Of a stretch of DNA of 64,000 nt, positions 43,882-55,221 are shown piece after piece. A model generated the notes under the pieces. The model did no database searches. It saw nothing but the letters and a program-made list of their open reading frames with translations, and was not told where the DNA came from. The stretch spans positions 915,769-979,768 of the forward strand of contig MU004242.1 in NCBI GenBank assembly GCA_010405405.1. Reading direction: 5' to 3'. Each line of letters begins with the position of its first letter. The stretch's first letter is position 1. The DNA comes from Microthyrium microscopicum. Taxonomy: Eukaryota; Ascomycota; Dothideomycetes; Microthyriales; Microthyriaceae. The translations under genes and the position numbers were made by a program.

Positions 43882-45368
43882 ATGTACTCCTCATTACTTT
43901 TTGGCTCGCTCTGGGCGGCTCTGTCTGCGTTTGCACAAGACGATGCCGCTCCTGTCGATATCACTTCTTCGTTTACGGAACCTAATACTGGAATCCAACT
44001 ACAAGTTTCTGCGCCGCATGGAACGTCGGGTATGAAGTTTGGTATTGCGCTGCCGAAGACTGGTGGCAAAAGCTTCATTGGATTCTTTGTAAGCCTTTGG
44101 GCCTGGTAACTTGTTTTTTGACACTGAGCTAATGTGAAGTGATACAGAGCGGATCCGCAGAGTCAGCGCCATGGGCGGGTGCGTCGTTAGGTGGTCCAGT
44201 CATGCTGGGAAATGTACGTACAATCCATCGCGGACACCTCGACTCGTCAATAAATATATTGTGTTGTGGATCAGACATCAATCTATCACCACATGCGAGC
44301 AAAATCTTTACATTCGAATCGATGAACTGACTGTTTTGCAGCTATTGGCAGTAGCCTTTCCCTATAATTCAGTCAACAAGGTGAAATCAGACGCATGCAA
44401 AATACCTATTGGCGATGTCCGAACAGCTACGTAAGTTGTCATAGAACTTTCGTTTATCAAAACTAACCTTGGCAGTGGATACACAAACGACGATGTCCAA
44501 GTATACAAGGGAGAAGGCGCTGCTAAGGTTGTTAACAAGCCGATCAAGAAAGGCACATTTGCCAAGGGGAGCGACTGGCAATACATGTTTTTATGTGAAA
44601 ACTGCATGGTCAATTCTTCTTTAGTCTTCGACCAAAAGGAGCAGCGGGTCCAGATAGGCTATGTTGCGGTATGTTTGTCCAGCTATTATCACTATCCTGG
44701 CATCAACTGGGGACATACTTGAAGAGGTCAGCGCTGACATTTTGTTCATTATATAGGGACCAGCAGCTCCAAGTGCCCATTTCTACGGAGCCAGGCTCGT
44801 AGAACATACAGGTCGCGCCGCACTCTCCTTCGGTCTCAACATCACCGCGTCTAAAAGCGACAAGTTTGACGAATGGGCAAAGCTAGCAGAAGCACCATCC
44901 GCAGACTGTGCTCCAACTCCAGAGCAAGAAGAGGCACTCAAGCCAAAACCTCCAGCTCCTATAACAGATGAGCCAGCGCAGCCATCCGGTCCTCAGGGGC
45001 CTATGCCTTGGGAAATTCAGGCGTCCGCGACTGAGGCTCCAACAGAAGCTGCGACCTCTGCGCCCGCGGCTGCAGGTACTGCAAGTGTATCTACAAGTGC
45101 TCCAAGTGCTCCCACACAGGCTCCAAGTCCTCCAGGTGCGGCGCCTTTTGGAGGTGCAATGGGCGCAAAAAGTGGAGGCAAGGGAGGAAGCAAGGGCGCA
45201 AGGTCCAATAGAGGTGGAAACAAGAGCGGAAACCGAGGACAGCTGCCAAAGAATTATGGAAAGGGTAGTTCGATGAGAGGTGCCCCGAAATCTGGATCTA
45301 ATGGTCAATTCAATGGCTTTCCGAAGGGAAGCTTTCCTCAGGCCGGTGGTAAAGGATTTGGGCACTAG
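43882..45368 (+). CDS. Secreted cytochrome-domain protein (DOMON, AA8-like) with Gly/Lys-rich tail
   Basis: Five exons (43882-44088, 44148-44213, 44342-44430, 44476-44668, 44757-45368) give 388 aa. A signal peptide (MYSSLLFGSLWAALSAFA) precedes a domain like the haem b cytochrome of cellobiose dehydrogenase. That domain passes electrons to lytic polysaccharide monooxygenases. Met88 (GGPVMLGN, then LLAVAFPY) and His202 (VEHTGRAAL) sit where the two haem ligands of CDH cytochromes lie; this ligand assignment is inferred. No flavin dehydrogenase domain follows. Instead there is an Ala/Thr/Pro/Ser linker (residues 240-310) and a basic Gly/Lys/Ser-rich tail with GGKGGSKGARSNRGG-type repeats. An AA9 LPMO lies 2 kb downstream on the same strand, a natural partner. 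Confidence 0.88.
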
Positions 45369-46112
45369 ATGAAGGAGCTTCTTCCAGAGATATCTCCCGT
45401 CATTGTCTAGATTAGAAATAAAGTAAAAAAAGGAGGAGGCGAAAAATGTAAATGAATGACAGGGGCTTGACCTCGCAGTGCATCTGAAAGGATGGTGTGA
45501 TACACAGTAGCTGTGTAGGTATAGAATATACATTCGAGTTCGATGTTGAATCACTACTAGCAGACATCCATCTCTAGATACTATGCGCTAAGTTGGAAGC
45601 CGTTTTCCAGAAATCATCATTCAGGAGTGTGAGAATACAAATTTGTCTGCATTGTTACAGATAGTCGAGTTTAGTTCTGGACGCAAACTTACTCCAACGT
45701 CAGCCTTTTCTTCTAATACTTCTGTGCCGCAAATACGAGCTGGTATGTTATGTTGCTTCGCTCCGGACCGGATCCTGGTCAAGTTCTCAGGCAAGTATTT
45801 ATATGTTTTTCTAATATATGTGTCAGTTTTGTGCAACGAGGTCTTCCTGCGGCCACCTTTATGGTTGCATTGATCAGTGAGATATATTTTGTGGAACATT
45901 TCGAGTTCCTAAATTGTACTATAAGTTCTATTTTGTTGATCCTATCGAGGTCATTGTTCCATTGAGGATTCATAGGGCAAGGAATCAGGATTTTGTTCTA
46001 GAGATCAAAAGACTATGGACACTAACTGGTATGGCGGCCCCATAAAAACCTTCCGTGAAGGATTTGATCCACTGTGAATATTTCGGAGGCGAGGACGTTG
46101 ATATAGATACTG

Positions 46113-46120
46113 TATATAAA
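46113..46120 (+). promoter_or_regulatory. TATA box of small Cys-rich gene
   Basis: TATATAAA lies 74 bp upstream of the ATG at 46194, the usual spacing for a strong regulated fungal promoter. The short leader between them contains the CAAA repeat. Confidence 0.6.
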
Positions 46121-46166
46121 GAAGCAGAATGTCTTGATTTTATGTCCAGCTCAACCAAACAACCAA

Positions 46167-46188
46167 CAAACAAACAAACAAACAAACA
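46167..46188 (+). repeat. CAAA microsatellite in 5' leader
   Basis: Five to six CAAA units just before the start codon. Unstructured CA/A-rich leaders of this kind are common in well-expressed fungal genes. Confidence 0.8.
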
Positions 46189-46193
46189 ACAAC

Positions 46194-46831
46194 ATGCATT
46201 CTTCTCTTATCTTCGTTCTCGCTCTCGCCAGCGCTACCTTTGCTGCTCCATTCAGCAATAGTACTGCTGCTTCTACTTTCCGGCCAAATGATATCTGCGA
46301 ATATGCCCAACTTGGACCACGAGTGACTGGAGGGGTATGTCAATAGTATACATTCCCTTTGTTCAGATATACTGATCTTTCCATAGTACTGCGAGCAGGG
46401 CGCCGGCGAACACGGTGAAGGTCGATGCATAATTGACGTTCTGGGCGGTAAAATGGCAGGCGCGTGCGACTACAGGTATAGGTAAGGATCCTTGTGAACT
46501 TGAGCTCACTCAATTGGAATTGGTGGCATACCCTACTGAAGTCATCTCGACTCTCTTCATTGTTCAGAAGCGGAATGCCAGACTGCTCTGTTGGCTCATG
46601 TCGTTTTGTTTACGTTCTCTGTCCGGGATACTAACTATTGATTAGACATGATTTACCCGGTGATCCACCTTGTGGAGAGGATCCTGCCAGACAACCAGTA
46701 GCTGTAAGTTTTCTAGTCCTACTTTATGCAACATTAGGTCTAACTCGTTACAGTGCTCACGAACTGGAAATCCATGTGAGGTATTTGAAGCTGCTGGAAA
46801 CCCACACAAGCATGTCGCGCGCTGTACCTAA
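46194..46831 (+). CDS. Small secreted cysteine-rich protein, 123 aa
   Basis: Four exons (46194-46334, 46387-46481, 46646-46703, 46754-46831) give 123 aa. MHSSLIFVLALASATFA is a clear signal peptide, and the mature part of about 106 residues holds eight cysteines: ICEY, YCEQ, RCII, ACDY, PPC, ACSR, PCEV and RCT, an even number that could pair into four disulfides. Each intron has canonical ends and the frame closes only when all three are removed, which is strong support for a gene this small. Sequence between cysteines is Gly- and Pro-rich (YCEQGAGEHGEGRCII). I recognise no named family. Size, secretion and cysteine content are those of candidate effectors or antimicrobial proteins. Confidence 0.82.
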
Positions 46832-47311
46832 AGAGAGTCATGTAACAGTCACTCATTGTAATACCAGATGCTTTTCCGCTACCAGAGAATCAATCTTTTA
46901 AGATCGTGAATTTGTCTCAGAACGTGATGTGGCCGTGCCAGAGTGGGTAGCGCGGCGGCTACAACATAATACTGCACAATAGGAACATGTTTGTGCGGAG
47001 TCCTTTAGTTCATGTTCATACAATAAGAGAACTTATTCTCTGCCTTCGTGAAAGATTCATAGGTCTATATTCTGCTGCCACAATGCTGAACATACAATAC
47101 GTGATACTGGTGCGTTGACCCTAGCATCTACCAACCAGACATTAATTAATCGCCCGGCCAATCTCGTTGTTGGCCCAATCAACTTTCTAGCATTGATTAT
47201 AGTTATTTTACGTCTAATTATGGTCCTTCAATATGGGAGGTACTGTTCCAACTACTCCATCAAATAGGTTTGCCATCTCGACACATCCTGCTTCTCAGCT
47301 ACAGTCAATAC
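46832..47311. other. Intergenic spacer, promoter of AA9 gene
   Basis: AT-rich; no gene seen. A stretch near 46930-46990 with a tRNA-like look was examined and rejected. Confidence 0.5.
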
Positions 47312-48229
47312 ATGAAAATGAAGACAACTATCTACGCAGCATCGCTACTCCTGGCTGGCTCAGTGTCAGCTCATGGAGGAGTAATTTCTTACACTATCGA
47401 TGGAAAAACCTATGCCGGGTTAGTTGATGTTTCACTTGTCAGCCTCAGTCACTAATCGAAAGAAGATATGGCGTTGGCGGAGCTGGAGGCAGGTTATCTA
47501 CCTCTCCTCCTCCAGGAGGAGCGGCTAACACCATACAACGATCATGGGCCAAACTTGATCCTATTCGAGACCCAAACAGCCCAAATCTTGCTTGCAACTC
47601 ACCAGGCGCCCCAGCAAAACTCTCAGCCACTGCTACCGCCGGCGCTACCATCACTGCCAAATGGAACAACTGGCCTCACAACAGCGGGCCTCTACTAGTC
47701 TGGATGACTGAGTGCAAGGGCGACTGTTCAACATTCAGCCCTGCTGGTGCTGACTGGTTCAAGATTTATCAAGAAGGCCTGCTTTCTGGCACCATTGGAC
47801 ATGGAAAATGGGCTACCCGACAAATGATTGAAAACAACGAGAGCTTGTCTGTCAAAATACCCGAGTCTCTAAAACCTGGCAACTACTTAATTAGACATGA
47901 GACTATTGTAAGCCAGCTACGTCCTTTGTGTAGAAGCTTCTTTAACTGACAAACTTTGAAGAACCTCGCTAGAGCTCCGGCCGAGTTCTACCCCGAGTGC
48001 GCGCAATTGAAGGTAGTAGGAAGTGGCTCTGCATCACCTAGCGAGCAATTCCGTGCTAAACTACCAGGAGCATATCATAAGTCTGGTAAAATAGTTCCAA
48101 ACTTTTACACACAAGTCTGTTGGCTAACAATTCCTAGATTCTGCCTTCGCTCATGCTTATAGCGATGCTGCGGTTTCCTCCAATACCAAATACGTGATCC
48201 CAGGGCCACCAGTATGGACCGGCAACTAA
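47312..48229 (+). CDS. Lytic polysaccharide monooxygenase, AA9 family (former GH61)
   Basis: Four exons (47312-47418, 47466-47907, 47962-48085, 48138-48229) give 254 aa. AA9 enzymes use copper and O2 or H2O2 to cleave cellulose or hemicellulose chains. The signal peptide ends ...GSVSA and the next residue is His21, the mature N-terminal histidine of the copper brace. The second brace His is in WPHNSGP (His107, mature 87) and the axial Tyr is in EFYPECAQL (Tyr193, mature 173). LIRHETINLARAPAEF precedes it, the variant found in a subset of AA9 members in place of the more common H-E-I-x-A-L-H type. There is no cellulose-binding module. Start could also be the ATG two codons later. All key residues are intact. 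Confidence 0.93.
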
Positions 48230-48387
48230 CGTGTACACTTTGCCTTTCTATATCAGAAATGAATACTTCTTTAAACTCAATTTGTTGCTTGAATTTGACA
48301 TCAGATGTAAACTGTAAAAAGTCGATCAAGGTTATATTTCTTTACGACATATCTCTCACAATACGCCAACTACTACTGCCGTCGAGA

Positions 48388-51044
48388 TTATGGAAGAGAT
48401 AAAAATAATGCTTCCAATTTGGGGTAAACTGGCGTACCAAGTCCAGAGACAGGATCCCACCTGTGAGAACAAACTGATTAGCTTCATTATTCACTAGAGG
48501 ATTCTCTTAATATCTTAACTTACCCTGGTACTGCCTTGAAACCTTCAGAATGGCATCCTGGATTTGACCCGTTCTTGATATCGGTGAAAACCTGGGGGAA
48601 TGTGTACAATACTGGATTCACAAAGCCAACGGGGCCTTTCCCTACGGTAAATCGTGCCTCATTGACCTAATCAGAGTTAGTCAACGTGTCTAACGCGTTA
48701 CATGCAGACCATCAAGAAGTATATACCAAAGTGATGATAGCAGCCCAGAGAGGAGCTGCGAGACTTGTGCCGTACTCGTGGTAATGGCCTCCTCCGACCG
48801 TGATACCCAGGGAAGCACCGTTTGCCGAGACATCTGGATAGCCTCTACCATCACGGTTGTCTGGATTAACGTGTTAGCATGAGAACAAGATAGTTGATGT
48901 TGTGATAGCCAACACAGCTGAGCAGTGACTAATTCGCTGAACTGCTACTGAGTGGAGGTCCACCAATACGACAATTGAGCAATCATTAGGCAGTGGCAGT
49001 CCATTGCATAAGTTGATAGGAGATGATACTTACAAATACCGCCGTCAGCACCAATGTTATCCCCATCTCCATATGAAGGGAAGGATGGTGTAGCGGTGTC
49101 GAAGTAGTAGTCTAGAGCTCGGTTTTGATATCCAGGTCTAGTAAAGACATTGGAGAATCCGCCTCCGGTTGAGAATAGTGGCGCAGATGGCAGATCAACT
49201 TGCATGACACTTTCTGGGTCTAGAACCGTCTGCCCGGGGTACAGACGTGTAGCGCCGACGCTTGTAATATAGGGACAGCTGTGGAAGCATCAGTGACTTG
49301 CTTCTGGCAGTTTATAAGGGCCATACATGGGAGTTGACGGGTTGTAGATATTCTCGCCTTCTCCAAGACATCCGATCGGTGAGTCGCTGTCTCCTGGGTA
49401 CGATGCTACGCCGTAGTCGCCCTACTTTTCGTTAGTCTGTATTTCTCCCGGTAATTTTAGAGTAGATTTTGAATCGCGTGATCGTCTGACACTTCCAATC
49501 ATATGATAACTTACTGAAGATATGAAGACTGAATGGCCCTGCAGAGCTAGCTTCATCCACTCATTGCACTGACGTTTGATATAATTATCCGGAAGGTCAG
49601 CCTCTGCTTCGCCATACGAGATTGAAATGACATTGGTAGGCTTGTAGACACCACATTGAAGCTTTCCTTTATATCCTCCAGCATTAGGATCAGGATAAAT
49701 CGGGTCGTTAGTAGGATCGTTTCCTGTTTCGCCATATGCCGAATATGTGCAGTAAGACTTGAATCTTTCATTAGTATATCTATTTGAACGACCCGAAGTT
49801 GTCCACTCACCCCGTCCAGTGCATCCAAGAAGGTGTTCAGAAATCCATCAAGTGTCGAGTTCAGGCTAAACGCCGAGTATACTGGATCATCAGTTTGGAA
49901 CAGTGTAATAGTCTGTGGATAAACAACAGAAAATATGATGTCCATATCGACATCGGATTCACCAAGAATGAGTGGGCTAGTCTGTGGAGCTTCAGCAACT
50001 CCGCCATCAACTGACGCGAGCTTTGGTGCGGTCCCTTGGGGAACCCAGGGCGCATATGTCGCGAAGAAATCGTTGAGATCTGCTTGACTGTAATAGTCTC
50101 CACCTTCATAAAGACCAACAGAGTTTCCTGGAGTTGCCCCTTTGGCGTTGGGTATCTTATACAGTGCTTTGAAGCAAGTAGGTGTCATCGTCGTGCCACA
50201 GTTTTGCAGAGCTGGTGGCAATTGAGTTGCATTGGCAGACAAAGGCACCGAAAGAATGCCGCCGTCTGAAATTGGTACGCCGATGGGACCGATCGGCTTC
50301 CTGGCTGGTGTTCGAGCTCTAGACTTGGATTTTCGAGCTCGCGGGACAGCACGTTTGGCGAGTGGAGAGGACATCTTTACTCCTGGAGTGACATAGTCAA
50401 TGTGTCTCTTCACCTCCGAAGGTAGATGATATCTAATGAGGATTAGCCTATCTTCAAATTTTTTAGAGAGTTCTCGGGGACAGTGAAAAGATAATCACAT
50501 ACTCATCAGAGCCTATTCTGACGTCTCCAGTCTCAGAATGATGGTACTCGGTATATTTCGTGTTGAATAGCCGCTCCGCTTCATGCGAGTATGCATCGAA
50601 CGCCAGCCATCCTTTATTTTCCGAGTGAACAACCCGACTAGTGGCAATACCTGACCGATTCAACCAGGCTTTCACTTCATCTACAGATTCTTGTGATGGC
50701 GAAAAGGCTTTATGGACCTGATCTGGTGTCCAGTATTTACCATAATCTGGAGACTGTGGGTCGCTAACTGACATAACGTATTGGTAGCCATTTTCGAGAT
50801 TATTTTGTACTAAGCCGATCCGCACTGGCAAAGGGTGGTCTCTGTGAATACGATCTCGCTTGACCCATTTGGATGGTCGAAGATCTCTTTTCTCATGTAA
50901 AGTATGCGATCTGTGTGGTGGTGAGCAAAATTTCAAGAAGAGAGAAGTTCATAATCAAAAAACATACCCAAATGTGATTGGAGTAGTATTTCCAAATTGC
51001 ACAATACTGGCGATCGCCAGGCACACATGCACTGTACCTTTCAT
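48388..51044 (-). CDS. Sedolisin family protease (S53, tripeptidyl-peptidase type)
   Basis: Nine exons (51044-50968, 50910-50503, 50432-49811, 49757-49515, 49421-49327, 49278-49034, 48860-48727, 48666-48524, 48460-48388) close to a 679-aa frame. Secreted acid-acting serine-carboxyl peptidases of this family release tripeptides. A short signal peptide (MKGTVHVCLAIASIVQFG) is followed by the S53 propeptide (SDPQSPDYGKYWTPDQV), then a basic linker with KR and RAR sites that suits kexin cleavage. The likely active-site residues are Glu320 and Asp324 (GESDVDMD), Asp452 (SSGDYGV) and Ser596 (YGTSLAAP); the Ca site DIKNGSNPGC is present. It converges on the AA9 gene with 158 bp between stops. All catalytic positions are intact. 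Confidence 0.9.
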
Positions 51045-51764
51045 GGTGTCGATATAGCAGGGGTTAAGTTGAAACTTAGAGGTTAATAACCTACCAAAAT
51101 TCCGGGCAAACTGGAAATAAGGTAGACCATAAAAGGTGCTTCTTCAGAACCTTTATTGGTTTTATCTTCCAGTATTCTCTTTCTTGTTGCCTCTCTTCAT
51201 AGTCTTACCTGCCAAACAACGTTGCTGAACATCTGCAGACCTTCCAATCTTGGTCTTTTAGAAGCAGGCCGTACCCATGCGTTCGCATCCCTACCGCAAG
51301 TCTTTACGGAAACTAACCATTTGCTCATTCCCCATTCAGCGAATGGATTCAAATTCCTGCTTCCTACTGCTAGTTACTTGGGGAGGTTGCAATTTTGCAG
51401 CCCGGTATGCCTTCAAATACTTTCCAAGTATGGGAAATTGGCACTAACGGACTTATGCGATTACAGTGTTATAACAATTACACCCTGATCTTGAGGTCAA
51501 TTCTGCTAACCCATGATGTGATTACTGCAACGGCAAAACCAAAAATAGTTGTCATCCCCTGCTTGTATAATGAGCCCTCGTGCAAGTTGAGCTTGAGCGG
51601 TCGTTCCTTCGCCGCTTGAAGATGCCCATGGATCAAAATTTGGCCATAAGAGCCATAAGGACGCGACGAACGTACACTACGTGATCTCATTCCATAAAAG
51701 GTGAATTGCTCAAACACAAAGATAACATATTTTTACACTGAACACCATAGTGAAAGATCAAAAA
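51045..51764. other. Intergenic region, no gene seen
   Basis: The 5' flank of the sedolisin gene and the 3' flank of the next gene, both minus-strand. The ORF at 51156-51488 (+) lacks any feature. Confidence 0.55.
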
Positions 51765-53593
51765 CTAAACAATCTCACTGTTCGCTTGCCATCGTGACTT
51801 TTCGTCATCTTCGGCCCTTCTCACAGTAGGAGTCGGTTCTGTAAACCTCACAATACGACCGGGCTCAAGAATCGCCGTTGTAGGACCTACAGTGGCTTGA
51901 GCGCCCCAATGTGTGATTGCTGGAAGTCCAACATATGCATCGCTGATGGGAATATATGTCAATTGATGAGCAACATGCCGGCCTGAACATCCTTGAAGTT
52001 CCGGAAGTATCTCACCCAACGGAGGAAGGGAAAGTGTTGGGCGATAGCTGCCTTGCATGGTCTTTGTACAAGACGAGGCTGATTTGCCTGCTGTACCATT
52101 CACAGTTGATGAGGAATTGACGATAATCATTGGATTGGATGTGTTGCCCATCGGTGGTCCTGGCTGGAACTGGCCACCTGGAAAGAACGGGCGGGGAGTA
52201 ACAGGCCGACCAGAATTTGGTCTGAAATAACAACTGTCTCCAAAACGGTGAAGATCGAGAGGTACCTGCGAGTAATCAAGGTCGGCGAGGTCAAATGGGT
52301 GCGGTATACTGGTAGTTGTGTAGCGAGTGGCCCACGTCTTGGATTGTCGAAACGTCGTCACGGATTGAGAAGTGATCTGGTATGTTGTGAGGTTCTTTGG
52401 GTGCACTAGAAGCGTTGCGTCGTAGCGTAAACCACATTCTCGAAAACGAATATCGGCTTCATTATCGACCAGAGATGCTGGAGGTTGGATATTTTTCGTT
52501 ATGCTAGGAAGAACAATAACAGCAGTTGGTGAAGTAACTGTCGTCCCTTTATAAACTGCAGTATTTGGTGCTCCTTGAATGGTATCCGAGTTTTCGATGG
52601 TAGTTTTCGAACCACAAAAGTCATTGAGCCGAGTAGGCCAATAGAACACAGTTCCCAGGAGGACATCAAGTTCACATTTGTCTACCTCGGACTTTGCCGG
52701 ACAAGCAGCAAATGGTTGTTGACATGGAGGTCTCATGGTGCGAAAGTCAATTTCTCCTGGCATGTTGGTGGCACGAGCTGCAAAATGAGACGAATAAACT
52801 GACGAAAGGTAGACATATGTAGTGGTTGAGTAGGCATCCCATACAGCACCGCAGTCTTTCTCTTGTACGGTACATGTAGGTGATGGATAAGGAGTTATTT
52901 GATGATTCGTGGAGACCCACGTTGTCTGAAACGTTAAAATAACCAGTGTTTCTGTCGCGGTGGGAGGAAATAGTAGGCCATCGCATCTTGTGGATGTTTT
53001 AACAGTTGTATTGGTAAAAACAGTTGGCACCTCTCGTGTTGGCAGAACAGTTGTGGGGAATGTGTGGGTATAGCTATCGTTGGCATAAATCTGGGTCCAA
53101 AGTGATTGATGAGCTCGGGACCACGATATTTTTGAGTTGTAACACCCGAAAGCAGATGAGTCGCCAGTGCCGGTGACAGTTGTAATATTGGCGGTCGTGG
53201 TTTTAGCAGCTAAAAGATTGTTAGAGTTATAATCCTTGGTCTATAGGCACTAATCAAACAAGGAAATTGAAATTTCTTAGATCTGTTAGGCATCATACTT
53301 ATATCATAAGGCATTCCTCCCTGTTTTCCAGTCGCCATGGGTCTTGCCCCTCCGGCTCTCGGTGCCATGGCCGCCATCGAATTCAAACTTGCTATTCCCC
53401 ATGCTAGATCAGAAGGGGGTGCTTGAAGTTCTAAAGAGCCAGATGGAGGAGACTGGGCCTGCGACGGAGGGAGCTTCGGTGGCGGAGTTATCATAGACGG
53501 CGCAAGTCTGGTAGCAGTCACAGGACCTGGAGATTGATCGAGTCCATCTGCCAAAATGGCTTGAAGGAGGATATAAATCAACATTGATCTCAT
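51765..53593 (-). CDS. Secreted Thr/Ser/Cys-rich protein of unknown function, 579 aa
   Basis: Exons 53593-53299 and 53209-51765 give 579 aa. The N-terminus MRSMLIYILLQAILADG is a signal peptide, followed by a Pro/Ser/Ala-rich, probably unfolded stretch. After the intron the protein is rich in Thr and Ser, has N-glycosylation sites such as NITT, NDS and NTS, and carries about a dozen cysteines (CTVQEKDCG, RPPCQQPFAACPAKSEVDKC, GCSGRH). No transmembrane segment or GPI-type tail was seen; the end is basic/acidic. The strongest part is the Cys-rich core around residues 230-320. I do not recognise the family. Possible roles are cell-wall or apoplastic protein. The donor GTATGA at 53298 is acceptable but weak. 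Confidence 0.75.
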
Positions 53594-55221
53594 GTTTGAG
53601 CACGATCGTTCAAAAGAGCGTAAAATTTAGCGTCTAGTGAAAGAGGCCCAACTCATTCAGCAAAGTTGGGGATCACAAAAATAAATAGAAGGCAACCGTA
53701 ATTCTTCTCTTTCACGCCAATACTACGGTGAAACTACAAGAGTGGAAGTGGTGTTGATGGGGGCTATTTCGAAAGTAGAAATACGATATTAATAAAAATG
53801 TGGTACATGAGTAGGATTCTATATGAAGATTGAATAGTCTATATTACCCAATCATGTAAATTCTAGGTGGCAAACCATCATTGCTCCATTGTGAGCGATA
53901 CCTGCCAAGGAAAAGTTTGATACCAATGCCTCTTCCCAGTAGTGTGTTAAATGAGCGGCCCCATAGCACCCATAATGGAATATCTGAGCACACGATGCTT
54001 TTGGGGCAATGTTGACGTGCAGCAAATACTAACCCGGAGCCATCTTTAATTACATAGCATCAAGATTGCATTCCAAGTCCTCAGACAATAGGTTGATTTT
54101 TCTCTGCAGTTATGCAAAGAGTGGGACCGGTTAATTTAAGACCACGGTAACTAGCAATAGAACCTTGACTTGATTGGCTGAATGCTCCAGAAGCTCGATG
54201 ACACAACAGGGAAAGATTGTCGCGAAAGGAGCTGTTTCGAATGTGCAATTGGAAGCCGCGTATAGTTTGCTGCCAATATTCCTCAGATGTTGGACGTAGC
54301 AATACTTGAGCTGTAGCTTGCAGCAATTCCATTACCTCCAATTGCTTTTGGCTTTATTCGCCTGATATTCCGCTTTTCTGAGGTACAACTTATGTGGCGT
54401 TCAATTTCATCCGAATCTGATCAAGAGCGGAAGTGACTTTCAGCGGATTACTGTAACTCAGATGGATGTAAGTTCACCGTGTCTGAGATGTTCCATTATA
54501 GCATAGACTAAATTATTGTAACAGCTATGCCATCCTCAAACTATAGAGTATCATGGACGTCGGTTGATTGTACATCACAGGAGATGTCAACGCCTGGGTC
54601 GGATCCTCGGCGATTGCTAAGCTCTATTTAGACAAAGTATCTTCTCGCTAATCTGATATTCAGCATATCTTTGGTGGAATCAGCAGGCAGCAATCCGAAA
54701 TTGGCAATTGGAGGCGAAAATATCTATCTTCGTGGTGGCTTTTGGGGGCTGAAAACCAGATCTGAGAAACACGGCCTATTGGAAAAGTATATCTTATAAT
54801 ACATTCCCCAGCCAGAATCAATTAGGTGATGATTCCTAAAACCGAACAAACTGGAAGCACTTGTTGAATTGCTGATTTCACTGGAAAATCGAGAAGCCGC
54901 ATTCCCCTTGGAAGGCGATTAATACTCCATCCCTCTTTGAAGGTGACTAATACTCCATTTCCCATCAAATGCGCCAGAACTCGAAGCATATTTATATTTT
55001 GACTAATGGAGCGCAACATCTTTTTGTCGCCCAATCATGTGTTTACTAACAAGTGAATAGGGGGCTTGTATGAACGGAAAGAACCTCCTGAAGAGCGAGA
55101 AATCACAACACCTCGACCTTCAGCAACTGCCCTCCATCGACCCCCCCACAAACCCACTCACCCTCAACCCAACTCAACTCGCCATCACCTCAACCAGCGC
55201 AACGGGGACGCATCTATCACA
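53594..55221. other. 1.6 kb intergenic region, no gene seen
   Basis: It separates the secreted 579-aa gene (-) and an F-box-like gene (+). AT-rich with short ORFs only; 54081-54341 (-) has no support. The final 150 bases are rich in C and A and contain Pro/His codon-like runs that probably form the 5' leader of the next gene. Confidence 0.5.

Larger units (their letters stand above)
45369..46193. other. Intergenic region with TATA box and CAAA repeat
   Basis: Contains the promoter of the small Cys-rich gene (separate entries). ORFs at 45643-45873 and 45750-45965 are not supported. Purine-rich sequence at 45410-45450 follows the end of the cytochrome gene. Confidence 0.55.

Noticed and set aside
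44883-45554. Long minus-strand Ser/Arg-rich ORF
   Set aside because: It is the antisense shadow of the Ala/Pro/Gly/Lys-rich tail of the cytochrome-domain gene.
46930-46990. tRNA-like look (GTGCCAGAGTGGGTAGCG)
   Set aside because: Resembles a tRNA D-arm region but no matching anticodon stem, T-loop GTTCGA or acceptor pairing follows.
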